Part shown: positions 37,252 through 50,500 of the stretch, piece after piece
Layout of the letters: each line of letters begins with the position of its first letter
How positions within the stretch are numbered: position 1 is the first letter of the stretch
Origin: Batillaria attramentaria
Taxonomy: Eukaryota > Mollusca > Gastropoda > Batillariidae
Length of the DNA: 64,000 nt
Assembly (NCBI GenBank): GCA_018292915.2
Contig: JACVVK020000338.1
Coordinates: forward strand, 152,501-216,500
Reading direction: 5' to 3'
The notes under the pieces: model-generated
Seen by the model: the letters and a program-made list of their open reading frames with translations, nothing else
Databases searched by the model: none
Told to the model about the DNA's origin: nothing
Translations under genes and position numbers: made by a program

Positions 37252-38540
37252 TTTAAGTTGTTTAGAACTCTATAGAGAAACAACTTCATGGGATGGGGCA
37301 GATTTTGCTACGCGCAGCAGCAAGTTTCAGTGATACAAATCAAGACTGTGACGTTTCTCCACACAATACATACTTTCACGCACACAGTGACGTAACGAAA
37401 TCTGCGTCATAGACACCTTACGTGCACACTATGCTGCTGCGTTCTGTTTGGCGGGAGTTGTGGGACGTCTGTACACGTGTGTGTGGACAGATGTAATGAA
37501 GGCTATCTGCTAAACCACCTCGCCGGAGGGCTTTTTACTTTGAGATAAAATGGGCAGTCATATTCTCCAGAGCTACCTTTCACGATTTTTATCCTGCCGC
37601 ATTTTGAGAACAGTTATCGCCCATTTAAAAAAATCGGTCATGTTACGTATTTTTACGAAAAAATTGTTCAAATGGCTTCATTTTCTGAACTTTGGAAGAT
37701 CATCCAATTATACTGACTGTATTCGTAGCACAGCTCTGTAGCTCTGACAGGTTTTGTGTTAAAAAAAAATATTTCCGAGGTAGGGGTGGTTTGCATATAA
37801 GGCCAAATATCTATGAAAAGAGTCCTTCAAATTACTCATCATTCCGGTACTGGTGTCACTTGTGACAACTGCACATATGACAAGAACTACTGCACTATTA
37901 TAGCTTTAATATTAAGAATAACAGAGCTTTTAGATAAACACATTTTTTCAAGTTTCTGCGAGAAGCGCCGGTCAAAAAAGTTCCAATTATGCAATTTCGT
38001 AAGTACAACCCAAGGCACTTAAGTCCACGTTTCATCAGCTCTCTAGATCTTCCAGATTTTATGTCAAAATTAATTCGGTCACGGAAGTCAAAAGCAACAA
38101 GGAAATCACAAGATATGAAGAAGTATCATCTGTCAGACGAGCAGCGTGAGGCTGACGTCAAATGTTTGGTTCACAGACAAAATCTCACTGCTTCCGACAT
38201 TTCACAAGCTCTCTAGGCCTTCCAGGTTTCATGTGAAAAATAATTCAGTCGGGGAAGTCCCAAAACCAACAGGGAAATCACAAGACATGAACAAATATCC
38301 TCAGACGATCTCAGTGCTAGACGCTGACGTCAAATATTTAGTTCACGGAATTGACGTCATCTCTCTCTCTCTCTCCCCCCCCCCCAACCCCAGTCACGTG
38401 GCTAATCGATCGTAGCGGAACTAGTGTCATTGGTAGAACTTGAAGAGGGGAGAACCGGCAACAATAACAACAAAACAGACAAAATAACATGAAATTTGGA
38501 GAAACAACTTCGTAGGACGGGGCCGTTCCTCCTTGTTATT
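37252..38540 (+). mobile_element. HINE-like element, copy F
   Basis: The left end has a palindrome disrupted by a 4-bp insertion ('gtttagaactctatagag'). The GT tract is short, and the body and two core units follow. It ends with the C-type right-end hairpin and 'cctccttgtt'. It lacks the SINE: the CT/C run passes directly into 'aaccccagtcacgtggctaa'. Confidence 0.88.
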
Positions 38541-39447
38541 TTGTTGTTCCGGCCTGCTGCACCCACTTGGATGCGCCACGGACAGATTTCCAACCGTGCT
38601 TTCCCAATAGTGTGCTACAAACTCTAGTCTATACAGTTTGCACTATACAAACTACTAATTTATCAAGATTTTGGATTAATATAAAACCTCCGAGCGCTTC
38701 AGTTGCGGTTGCAAAAATATTTTTGAAGTTATCGCCCTTGTAAAATTTGTCAAGTTTAAATTGCTCAGTATGTTTAGTGTTGATAGCATGAATACGGACT
38801 CCGAACAGATTAAATTTTGGAAGTGGTCGCTCTCATACTTTTGGCGTAAACCGTACCTCATTTCACGGCCGGCGCAGGTGAACCCATTCTAGATCTCAAA
38901 ATCGCTCAAGCTGTATGTAGTGTCCCTGATGTCATAAAAATATAGCCCCCCCCCCCCCCCAAGAAAACCCAAACAAACAAACACAAAACAAACAAACAAA
39001 CAAAAACAACAATTCAATAACAAAAAACAACTACCAAACCAAACAAAAAAACAAACACTGTAGCCGGCCGTTACAATCGTCCGTTCAAAGTTTGTGCTCC
39101 AAGCACATTTCCTCCACAAACCACACGCCTCAGATCGAAGAAACGAAGCACACGCGTCATTTCGCCGACGACGGTCACATTTGATTGACGTAATAATGGC
39201 GTTCATTGGGGAACGTACGCAGAGAGAGAGAGAGAGAGAGATTGTGTGTACGCGCGCTTGACACACAAATACACAGAAACAAGCGCGCGTCTGAGAGAGC
39301 GAGAGAGAGTGTGCACGCGCACGGGCGTATGTGTGTCTTCCTCCCCCCCCCCCCCCCCCCCCCGATACAGCACACTGGGCTGATGACCACTTGCTTACCA
39401 ATGAACCTGCTGCAGCCCGCAGCGAAATCTGCCCCTAAATTTGTTTC

Positions 39448-39488
<41 letters not shown>

Positions 39489-42400
39489 TCAAGTTGACTG
39501 TCAAACGCGTGAGTACAATTAAGCTGTCCTTTTACTAGCAATACGTGCACACGTGCCAACTCGGCACCTGTGACCGCTGTTCACAAGTACATCACTCGTT
39601 AAATGCCTTATGCAAAACAAGCCAGCAAAGTAAAATGCAAAACGAGCTCTCATACTGTTCATACTTTCTGGCTACCCTCAAGCGGTTTGTGCAGCAAAAC
39701 CTAACACTTTGTTGAATCATGGCTATGACGGTAACAAATGACCACAAAAGACCTCTACAGTAAGGAGCAAACATGATTTAAAAGTAGGATGAAAATCCAA
39801 GCCTTTTGTTTTTTGTTAACCTCACAACTATAAAAACAGAAACAGAGATCTATTGTTACAGGATCACAATAAATACAACAGCCAGAACACTACTACACTC
39901 ACAAACATTAAACGTTGATGTACAGCATGCGTCGACATAAAATGCTTGCAATATTTCATACATTTATATGCACTATGCCCAATCACATCACACAGCAAAC
40001 CAAATGAAAAGGCTAATCAGACAGGTGTGTGGTTTGAAAATTCTCTAGGGCATGCTATCCCCCCTAGTGTTACCCTGTACTATCAGTACTTTATGCCACA
40101 GGTAGCAAATAAGATGGAGCACCCCTAAATTGTACACCTAGCAATACAATGAGGAAACCAGAAAATTAGGAGCCTCTATGGCTCAAGTGTACATTACTGC
40201 ACATGATATAAATTGGTGAAAAATGTCTGCAAAACCATGTACAGGATGTTGTCTCCCTTGAGTTCTTACACTCTATGCCCATGTCATGCTAAGAGCTATG
40301 GACGTCTAGATGTAACTAGCATACCAAGAAGTGTACCACCCCATCCTGACTTTGTCTTTGACTTTGACCACCCCACGCACAGATCTCCCTCCCAAATGTC
40401 TAGTGCATTGTTAGGGAAAATGGCTACACCAGAAATCCCAGAAACACAGTGTAGTGCATTGGCCTAATTTTGATGGGTCCTAGATTATCATGTGCCATTA
40501 TATTCATAATTAATATATTCAATATATATATGACAAACTGTGTTTTCCTCATTACATACATGTATTCACTCTACATGATTCAGTTCTCATCCAGTCTTTC
40601 TGCAATACTGTAAATGGATCTAAGTATTTACAATTACACAAGTTATTACAAGCATACTGGTGCTATCACCACTGATATATATATACATATATATATATGA
40701 CAGATTGTGCGTGTGTGTGTGTGTGTGTGACAGTGACAGACATACAGACACAGAAAGAGAACAATCGATGACTTATGGCTCTTTTCATGACCATGAACAT
40801 TATGAATACCCAATAGCTATTACTCCTTTGGAACATCTGCACACTTGGTATTTAGCAATAGCAGTCAAAAGTAAGTTTCCTACTTTAAGAACCTTTATTC
40901 TCAGAAAGGAAATGAACCAACTACAAAATCTCTCTGGTAAAGTGATACATGTACAGTCTAGAAATCCACTACATGACTGAGCAAGATACTACATGTATGT
41001 ACATGTACTGGTCAGTCAGGGCACATGTGACCTTGCAAGCACAGGTTTTTTATATAACTGAAGCAAATGTTTGTGCAAAGGAAAATGAGGACATCATTTG
41101 GCACATAACTATAAGCATTACATTATTTTAAATGTACTTTACATGGTTATAGTGTAAATGACACAATACACACATTACATTTATACGTTTATGCACATTT
41201 TGCAGAGTGTGCAGAGCCAAAATACAATCATGGCACAGACTTGAAAATGTAACACTGTATGTACAATACACGCTCATGAAAAAAATGTACATACAAACAA
41301 AAGGAAAAAATGGTTTGGATATACATGGTGCACTATTATGGGTTGAATTGTTTGTTGATTATCCATGCCTTGGAATACATTATGTGGTGATTAGCAATGA
41401 ATCAGTTTCAGATGATTTGATGTGAAGTGCTGTTTTTGGATGTACATTAAACTTCTGACTGCATGAATTTGCCCTTTGGCAGTCTCTAGGCTAGTGCTCT
41501 GCATATCGTTGATGGTCAAAGTCTCAGTTGTTTTGACTGCATGTAAATCAAAATGACATCTTTTTCAGAGCCAAGCCAAAAATGCCGAATCACCCCCCAA
41601 AGACATTTTTATCAGCACCAACACCTTTTGTGGCATTTCCCACAAAGATGTTACAGTAACTCTTATTCAGACAACAATGCATGAGATATTTTGCAATTGT
41701 ATAGGAAGTACACGTAAAATTCATTCAGACCTTTACTGACAGACTGGATTCCACAGCATCCTACAAACACTAAGTTCAGTCTTGTTCTCCTTTCAATCCA
41801 TGTTCATTTAGCATTTACAGTCAATCAAGCTTCTGTTACAACCTCTGTAGAGCAGCTGCTGTTGTACTCTTTGGGCAGGTCTGCTTGGCAGCTTGAGATT
41901 GCATGATTTGTTGCTGTCAATACAGGAGAAACTTTCTGCTACAAAAACTGAATGATGTATTTGATTATATACCTATCTACAGCATGTACTTACATGACCT
42001 GACCAGACATACAAAGTACTGACCAAAAATACAAAGTATTTTCATAATGATCTGTGTCTATACATGTACATGCAGTGAGAACAACTGATACATGGTGGTC
42101 TCAGTTGTAAGTCACTGCTTTCCTCTAATGGCTCACAAAATTTCATGTACCTCATCTTAAAAAAGAAAAAAAAAAGTAATGATTTTCATGCAAGGGAAAC
42201 TGATGAACAGAAGACACTGCATGTTACACTGGCTTCTCCCTAGTGTGTAAGAAATGTTTAAAAGGTAAACTTATTCATCTGATAAAAAGGAATCAGTTCA
42301 ATGGCCAGTCACAAGTGAATCAATGAGGAAAAACCTCTTGTATGTTTTATGACAGACTGCTCATACATAAAACAGGAAATGCAAAATGTTCGTTGTACGA

Positions 42401-43423
42401 TGCACGGTCAGCCTCTATACATGTGTATGCACAACTACTAAAGGCCACAAGTTACAGCTGCATACACAACTGATAATGGTGATCATGAATTTTGTTTGCA
42501 ACATTAATAAAAATCACTTAAAAGTGAAAAGTAAATGTGCACACATGGACACTGAATAAACATTACATGATATATCATGGTGTGTGGAGTTCGGTTATGT
42601 CACTACCACCTACTTTTTTTTGTAACGTTTGCTGTTGGACCATGTCGGTGATAGCATGGAGCAAAACTGTGCCTGTGTTTTCATGTCAGCAACTTGAATC
42701 ACCAAATTTTGACAAAATGGGGTGCAACAGGAGTTGCAGAGACCGACAGTGGTGACAGCATGTTTGAATAATTACTCATGTGCACTATCATAGAAAAGTC
42801 TGAAAAGATGGGTAAAATAATAAAAATCTTTAAAATGTACAATTATCATATCAAAAACAGTTTAAAAAAAAAAAAAAGACCAAAAGTTTGAAAGTGTTAC
42901 TCAAGTTACACTTATTGTAGTATTTGTACTGTGTGTGTTACATCCATGATATAGATTTTTTTTTAACCTCTACAAACACTTACACTGTTACAGAAGTTTC
43001 TCAAGGCTCTTTTAAGATACATATAACATACAAAATGTATACTGCAAAAACCGATCAGTAAAGTGTTGACCATAGCTACATCATGAAACCTGGCTTAAAT
43101 GCACCAAAAATGTCGCTCATGGAAATCTGCAGGTTAAACCAAAGACCCCCTACCCACCACAGAAACTTTGGAAAAGGTGCAGAACACTTGCAGCAAGTAC
43201 ACTGTATAACCAGAACCACTTTGGTACTTTACATGATGACAAAGTGTGACTGCTTAGCCAAATGTGTTTAGGGATAACATGAGATCATGCCCCTCAGCCA
43301 GAAAACCAGAAAATTTTGCATCGAACATATCAAAACACAACTTGCTGTTTATGTTTTAATGCTAAAAAAAAAGAAATCAAAGAGAACGCCAAAACAAAAA
43401 CTGTGTGCTTGACAATGAGAACT
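38541..43423. other. Intergenic sequence downstream of the lectin gene
   Basis: 38.9-39.5 kb holds homopolymer and dinucleotide tracts (C runs at 38947-38960 and 39344-39363, GA at 39219-39240, CA at 39452-39482). From about 39.8 kb the sequence is AT-rich with many ACATGTA-type words. Part of it is presumably the 3' untranslated region of the minus-strand lectin gene, but no convincing polyadenylation signal is close to the stop codon. Short frames here have no domains. Confidence 0.5.
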
Positions 43424-44510
43424 TTAGGCTGAATCAAACTGGAAGGGCACATAGCGCTCTACGTCTTCCTGCCGTTCGTTTTGTGTGTTCTGTTGAATCG
43501 CTAGTCGCACATTGTCCACCGACTCATAGAAATTTTCACCTGTAGTGTAGTCATAATGGTTATCCCAAAGCATCTCATCTTCACCGCCATACGCCCCTTC
43601 ATCCTCCGAAGTCTGGCCCGGGACAAAGGCCGGTATTTTAGGTTGTATTTCATCATACTGGCCGACGCCACCATCTGCCCATGGTCTTGGAATCAAGTAC
43701 TCAGATGCTGCAGTAGGATCACTATCATAAAAGTTATCTGTCTTGTTGAGGTCAACACACAGCGGCTGCTTCACTGGGGTACTAGCCTCACTTGCTGATG
43801 CCCCTCCAAAGCAGCAGTCACCCAAGCCAGCCTCATCAGGTGCACGGTCTCCCAGTGGGGCCCTTGTGTCTGCGTAGTATGGATTAGCGAAGACCACAGT
43901 CGGCAGGTCTTCTTTCCGCTTTCTATGTCTGTAGTAAGGGGGAAAAAAGGGCAGTGGTAAAAAATAAAGAAACCTTTCAAATGACATCAGTGTGAAAATC
44001 ATCACTGATTGGTTCAAAATTTGTACACCCCTCCCTCGCTTCAGTTCAACCACCCATGTGTGCAACAATTCTGCAGAAATCTGAGAAAAATTGGCAGAAA
44101 GTCATGTTTTCATGTGATCATAATTATACTAATATTGCCCTACCTGCGTTTGAAGACAAAGATCCCCAGGCAAAGACCAAGACAGATGCCACACACCAAG
44201 CCAAGGATGAGGCCCACCACGGAACCTGATGAACACACACACGCACACAGAGATACATTTACAATTCTATATTCATGTGATAGTGCTCCTGATATGACTA
44301 TTCTTTTAAGTTGTTTCTCTACACAACTTTATGGGATGAGGCAGATTTTGCTGCGCTCAGCAGCAAGTTCCAGTGACACAAAACAAGACTGTTATGTTTC
44401 TCCAGACAATACATGTATACTTTCACGCACACAATGATGTAACGGAATCTGCGTCATAGACACCTTAAGTGCACACTATTTTGCTGCGTTCTTTTTGGCA
44501 GGAGTTGTGC

Positions 44511-44553
<43 letters not shown>

Positions 44554-47500
44554 ACAGATGCTATCTCCTAAACCATCTTGTTGGACAGCTTTTTTCCTTG
44601 AGAAGAAATGGGCAGTCATACTCTCCTGAGGTAACTTTCAGAGTTATCGCCCATCAGAAATCAGTCATGTTTTGACAAAAAAGTTGTTCAAATGCCTTAT
44701 TTCCAAAAGTTTGGAAGTTCATCCAATTATACAGAATGGATTCATAGCACAGCTCTGTAGCTCTGACAGATTTTGTGTAAAAAAAAATAAAAAATCTGAG
44801 GTAGGGGTGGTTTGCATATAAGGCCAAATATCTATGAAATGACTCCTTCAAATTACTCATCATCATGGCATTTTTATCATGTGTGACAACTGCACATCAA
44901 ACAGAAAGTACTGAACTGTTATAGCTTTCATGTTAAGAAAAACTGAGATTTTAGCTAAAACTTTTTCTTTCTTGTTTTCAAATTTATGCGAGAAGCACCA
45001 GCACAAAGAGTTCCAATTTTGTGCTTTTGTAAGTACAATGCAAGGTATTTAAGTCCACTTTTTACCAGCCCTCTAGATCTTCCAGATTTTATGTAAAAAG
45101 TAAAAATTAATTCAGCCAGGGAAGTCACAACGGCAACAAGGAAATCACAAGACATGAACAAGCATCAGACGACCTGCATGAGGCTGACATCAAATTTTTA
45201 GCTCACAAAAAAATGTGTAAATATCGTCACCACATCCGAGAGTTTACCAGCCCTCTAGATCTTGCAGATTTTATGTAACAATTAATTCAGTCGGGGAAGT
45301 CACAAGAACAAGCATCCTCTGTCAGACGACTTGCGTGAGGCTGACGTCAAATGTTCAGTTCACGGAACTGACGTCATCTCTCTCTCTCCCCTAAGATTCT
45401 AGATCTGCTATAGCGTAGCGGATCTAGTGTCCTTGGTAGGTCTTACAGACTTGAAGAAAGAAAGAAAGAAGGGAAAACACACACACACACACTTAAAAAA
45501 CAAACACTGGCAACAATAACAACAAAACAGACGAACTAGCAGGAAATTTGGAGAAACAACTTTATGGGATGGGGCCATTCCTCCTAGTTTTAACTTGCTG
45601 CAGTCCAAAATGCATACAAAAGCAAAACAAAACAAACACCAAAAAAAAAAAAAAAACCCAGAAAAAGGCATGCCACTAAACATGTGTGAGTGTTGCAGTT
45701 AGTGACATAGGGACAGGCAGAGAAGTACATGTATGCTGTGTACAGTTGATGGAACAAAGGAACTGTTTGGTGTATTTGTATACATGTACAGATACATGTG
45801 TTTCTCTGTGTGTTTGTGTACCTGAATATTATTTTAGGATGGGCAAACAATTAACTATTTTCTAGTTATTGAGAGAAGACAATGCTCTTGAACGTTACCT
45901 GTATCCAGACTGTCCTGTTGTCCAGTTTGCTGTAGTTCACTCCTGTACGCACTTCCCTCTGCAATAAAGCCACCCACAACATGTAACATGACTTCAGCTG
46001 TGTCAACATGAACCTTCTACAATAATGGAATACATGTACACATTCTATAAAATGTGATGAGGAAATTATCACATTTTAGGATGCCCCTGTGGCAGGCGTT
46101 ACACTGCCTTTTCAAAGAAACAGAAGTCTTCACACGCACATTTAGGGGTATGAGGCTGGTATCAGGGGAGACAAGCATTACTGTACACCACGCTCAGAGA
46201 GCAAACACTGCTAAGTATCCTTCTTCACTGCTTGTGCAATCCTTTATGTAACCATAATCCAGGCTTAACTCTAAAAACACTGTTACCAACAGATCTATTT
46301 ACCGTCAAATTCAACCTTGATGTCAGGCTGAAGATTCACAATCACAGAAGTATCATTCTGTGTGCTGGTCAGCCACTGTTTTGGGGTAACTGTAGAGGTG
46401 GATTTGGGTGAAGTTGCAGTAGATGAAGTTGTAGTAGCTGTTGATGTACTTCTAGTAGTTGTAGTAGTAGTAGTTGTAGATGTGGTCGTGGTTGTCGTTT
46501 TTGGTAGCATTGCTGACAAAATCAAACATTTGATTTGACAAGTTTCATCATTTATGGTTTCCACATGCTACTAGTCAGTAGTGTATTAACAACTTAAAGT
46601 ATGCAATTCTGCATTACATGTTCTGTCACCCACTGAGTAACTAGTACACTACAGCTTAGATGTAAAGGTGGAAGGATAACGGCTATGTTTACAATTTTGA
46701 CTTATTAGTCATACAACACAATAAAACAACCTTGCATGCTGCTGTCTGTGAAATAGCCGGCAACAATTAATTTGTTGTGTAAATGAGAAAAGTACTTACG
46801 ATATTGGCATATGTAGGAGTAGTCCTCTATCCAGTTACATTTGTAGTCATGCCACTTTCCACCATCATCAAGCCGCATCAGTCCACAGTCTTCAAAACAC
46901 AGAATGTGGCAGCTTGGTTGTCCCGAAGCCCAGTTTGAGTATCCATTCTTCACTAGTTTATCTGCATGCAAGATTCAGTTAGTGTGAGATGCTCCTTAGA
47001 ATAAACAGGCCAATGACAGGTCATTGTCAATACAACAATCTCCATTCCCACCTCCCTGAAGAGATAACACGCCTGCCTTGATTTTGACTATAATAATAAT
47101 AATAATAATAATCGCATTAATATAGGCGCTTTATCCCAAATATTTTGGCTCAAAGCGCCGCGAGCTAAATCCAACACGCACGCTCACGTGAATCACACGC
47201 ATTCTCTCACACACAGGACATAAACGTATTACAATCACGTGGTGCGAAGGGTCAGCTCAGCTATTTAAATTTCGGAATTTAGATATGCATTTATTTTTCA
47301 AACTTGGTGGGCTGAACATTTCCAAAGCAGAGGGGGAGGAAGCCGGAGTACCCGGAGAGAACCCCCGACGATCGGCCCGAATGAACGGTGCCACATACGA
47401 GAAGGAAAAATTCTTTGCCCCGAGTGGGGCTCGAACTCCTGACCTCTCGCATTGGTGACAAGTCTCTTAACCACTAGACCACCGACCGCCCGCACTATGA

Positions 47501-50500
47501 AGGTGCCAACAAATTCCTGCCCATGAAATAAAAACAACACAAAAACAAGAACTGAAGTTCATCACCTAAAATGCTAACTACTGCATGTGCACGCACACAC
47601 ACCACAACATTGAAGTGCATATAGACAGCTGCCGTGGACAAGACCATGAACTGTACTGACTTTGGATGGAACATAAAACATGCATCTGTGTGTGTGTGCA
47701 TGGGTGCTTGTGCATACATGTGTATGTGTGTGACAGAGAATGAGAGAGTGTGTCTACACAGTACATCAACCCATATAATATACAGCGACGTCCAAAAATA
47801 ACGCAACACAAGCACTGTTTTGGAAAAATACGTAAATTTTATGTCAGTCTAATTTTGATTCGAAAAAAGCGATTTCATTGAAAGTGCTCACATTTAATCG
47901 GCTGGGGACGGACATCCATCAGGTAAGTTATTTAAAGTCAATGTTGGTTACGTACAGAGTTGTTGCCCTTGATTTCACATCAGCCAAATCATGGCTCAGT
48001 AGCGGGTGTGGCCTCCCGCGTTGCGGATCACCAGCTGACATCTGTTCGGCATGGAGTTGACCAGGCGGTTCAGGGAAGCAGGTGGCACCCGTCCCCACTG
48101 GCGTCGCAACTCCTGGCGGAGCTCAGCAGCACACCCAGGGCGATTTGGCAATCTGTTGATGCGTGTTTTCCAGAAGGCCCAAACCTGCTCCATCGGATTC
48201 AGTTCCAGGCTTTTCGCTGGCCATTCCATCACAGGGATGTTGGTTTGCCGTAGGGACTGCTGTGTTGCCCTGGCAGAGTGAGCGGGTGCGTTATCCTGCT
48301 GAAACAAGCAGCGCCGTCTCCGAGCAAAAAAGGGCACCACAAGGGGCTGGAGAACCTGGTTGATGTAGCGCTGTGACGTCACGCCCACACCTCGGCCAGG
48401 CTGCAGGTCGAAGAACACGGGTCCCAGCATTCGATTCCCAATGAAGGCACCCCACAACATCACCGACTGGGCCGGCCAGGCATCTTGCTGCAGAACGTAG
48501 CGGTTGTTAAAGCGCTCACCTCTGGGGCGCCAGACCCGGACTCTGTTGTCGATGCTGTTGACCACAAATCGACACTCATCGCTGAACACCACTCTTTCCC
48601 ACTCTTGACGCCACTGTCTGTGGGCCAGAGTCCAGTTCAGGCGGTTCCGACGATGTCTTGCCGTCAACACCTGGCCTCGGTAGGGACGATGGCAGTGAAG
48701 GTACGCCCTGACAACAGCCCGTGACACGGTTTGGCGACTTGTCACACGGTTCTGGTGCTGGTCAGGTGACGACCGACGGCTGCTGCACTCTGGAATGGGT
48801 TTTGCCGGAAGCTTCGCACAACGGCCCTCTGTTGGCGCGGAGTCAAAATCCTGGGTCGTCCTGCGCGAGGTCTGTCATCGACGGACCCTGTTGCTTGATA
48901 GCGCCTTGCCAAGCGGTGAATGGTGACACAGTGAACTTGAAGGGCACGGGCAACGTCCGCTACGCTCTGCCCTGCATTAAGCCTACCAATGGCTTGCTGC
49001 CGCTCAATGGCTGAAAGACGAGGCATGGTGAAATGTGCCACTGACAAGTGAGAAGGGCTGCTTTTTCTGATCGCCCAAGCCAGAAAACAGGCATTGCTCA
49101 GTAACCGGTACTCACCATAAAAACGAGGCAACATCTTAACTGCAAGAACCCCGATTTTCACGTGCTCATCTTCACATGCAGCTCTGTGATGTGAACAATC
49201 GCTCAGTGCATGCAAACTTAGTCGCCCGAGAAAAAGGGCCATAACTCAAGACAAACAGAAGGCACGAGGTCACAATTTTACCCATAGCCTGTTTGGACAT
49301 AAAGAAGATGGATAAACTTATGGATGCTAAGAACATAAGAAGGCACTTGCCCACAATTTGCATTTTATTAAATGACCATTTGACAAAATCAGCCTGTTGC
49401 GTTATTTTTGGACGTAGCTGTATATAAATAGTATATATATGCAAAAACAGTACGGAAGACAATGCACTACACTATTGTGACTAGTGTGTGAGAGTGTGAC
49501 TTGCTGAATGCACTGAAAGAGTGCCTAACCAAATCTAACATATATATATGTTTTCCGCGTTAAAGTTCACAGAAGTTGGTACATGCACATCGTACCAGTC
49601 ACTTGGGCAATTTCAAATCAGGGTCCCTGTTTTCATAGGGAAAAAAGGTCACAAAGAAGGAAATGGCAGAGTCACAAGAGTTTTCCAGACTAAATAAATA
49701 TTTTATTATATATATCAATACAAACAGGCCCATAATTACCTCCAGGCAAAATCCTCTTGACATGGTACTGAACAGCTCATAAGATTCCAATTACCCCCCC
49801 CCCCCCCCCCAAAAAAAAAAGAAAGTTGTTTTGGTTTTTTTTTTGGTTGGATTGTTGTTTTTTGCTTGGCAGGAAAATCAAGAAGGCTCCTTGTACAGCC
49901 AGAGGAAGCATACTCATAACAGCCTCATGTGCACTGTGATCAGAATAAAATCATGCTCACTTGTCACCCATTTCCAGTTCATTTCTTGTTGTCTGTCAGA
50001 CGCCCCAATCCAGATGCCATTCCGTGGCCAGTGCAGCTGCCTCAAGGCTGTCATGAGAAACCTCTGGGTTCCCTCATCAGGTATGACAACAAGATGTCCA
50101 CGTTTGGAGCGACAGTCTCCGTTGGCCCCATACCACGTCGTCTCTCTATTGACAAACTCGAAGCAGTGTTCTCCATGCGTCTTCAGATAATTGTTGACCG
50201 CCAGTTTTTTTGGACATCGATACCTTTCATCCCCTGAAACATGACGCAATAACTCATTTCGTTTTTAAACATGCTGTTTCTGTCAGGTGCTTTGGAACAT
50301 AGAAACACAGGATACAGGACTACTCATAAAAGAAAACTTCCACTTGAAATTGTACATCTGTTGTTGTTAAACCACTTTTTTTGCGAACGCTGCACTCTTT
50401 GTTACCTGGGATAAGTTCAAAATCAGGTTGGATAAGTCAACTGTCATGTAGGAATTACCTAGTGGTGGTACACAAGAAATCCATTCCTGTCAGCTTCAAA

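Noticed and set aside
43355..43360. Polyadenylation signal ATTAAA (minus strand) for the lectin gene
   Set aside because: It is a variant hexamer only about 65 bp after the stop with no downstream element, too weak to call.
47960..48253. Plus-strand frames over 47.9-49.0 kb
   Set aside because: They are antisense to the Tc1-like transposase.
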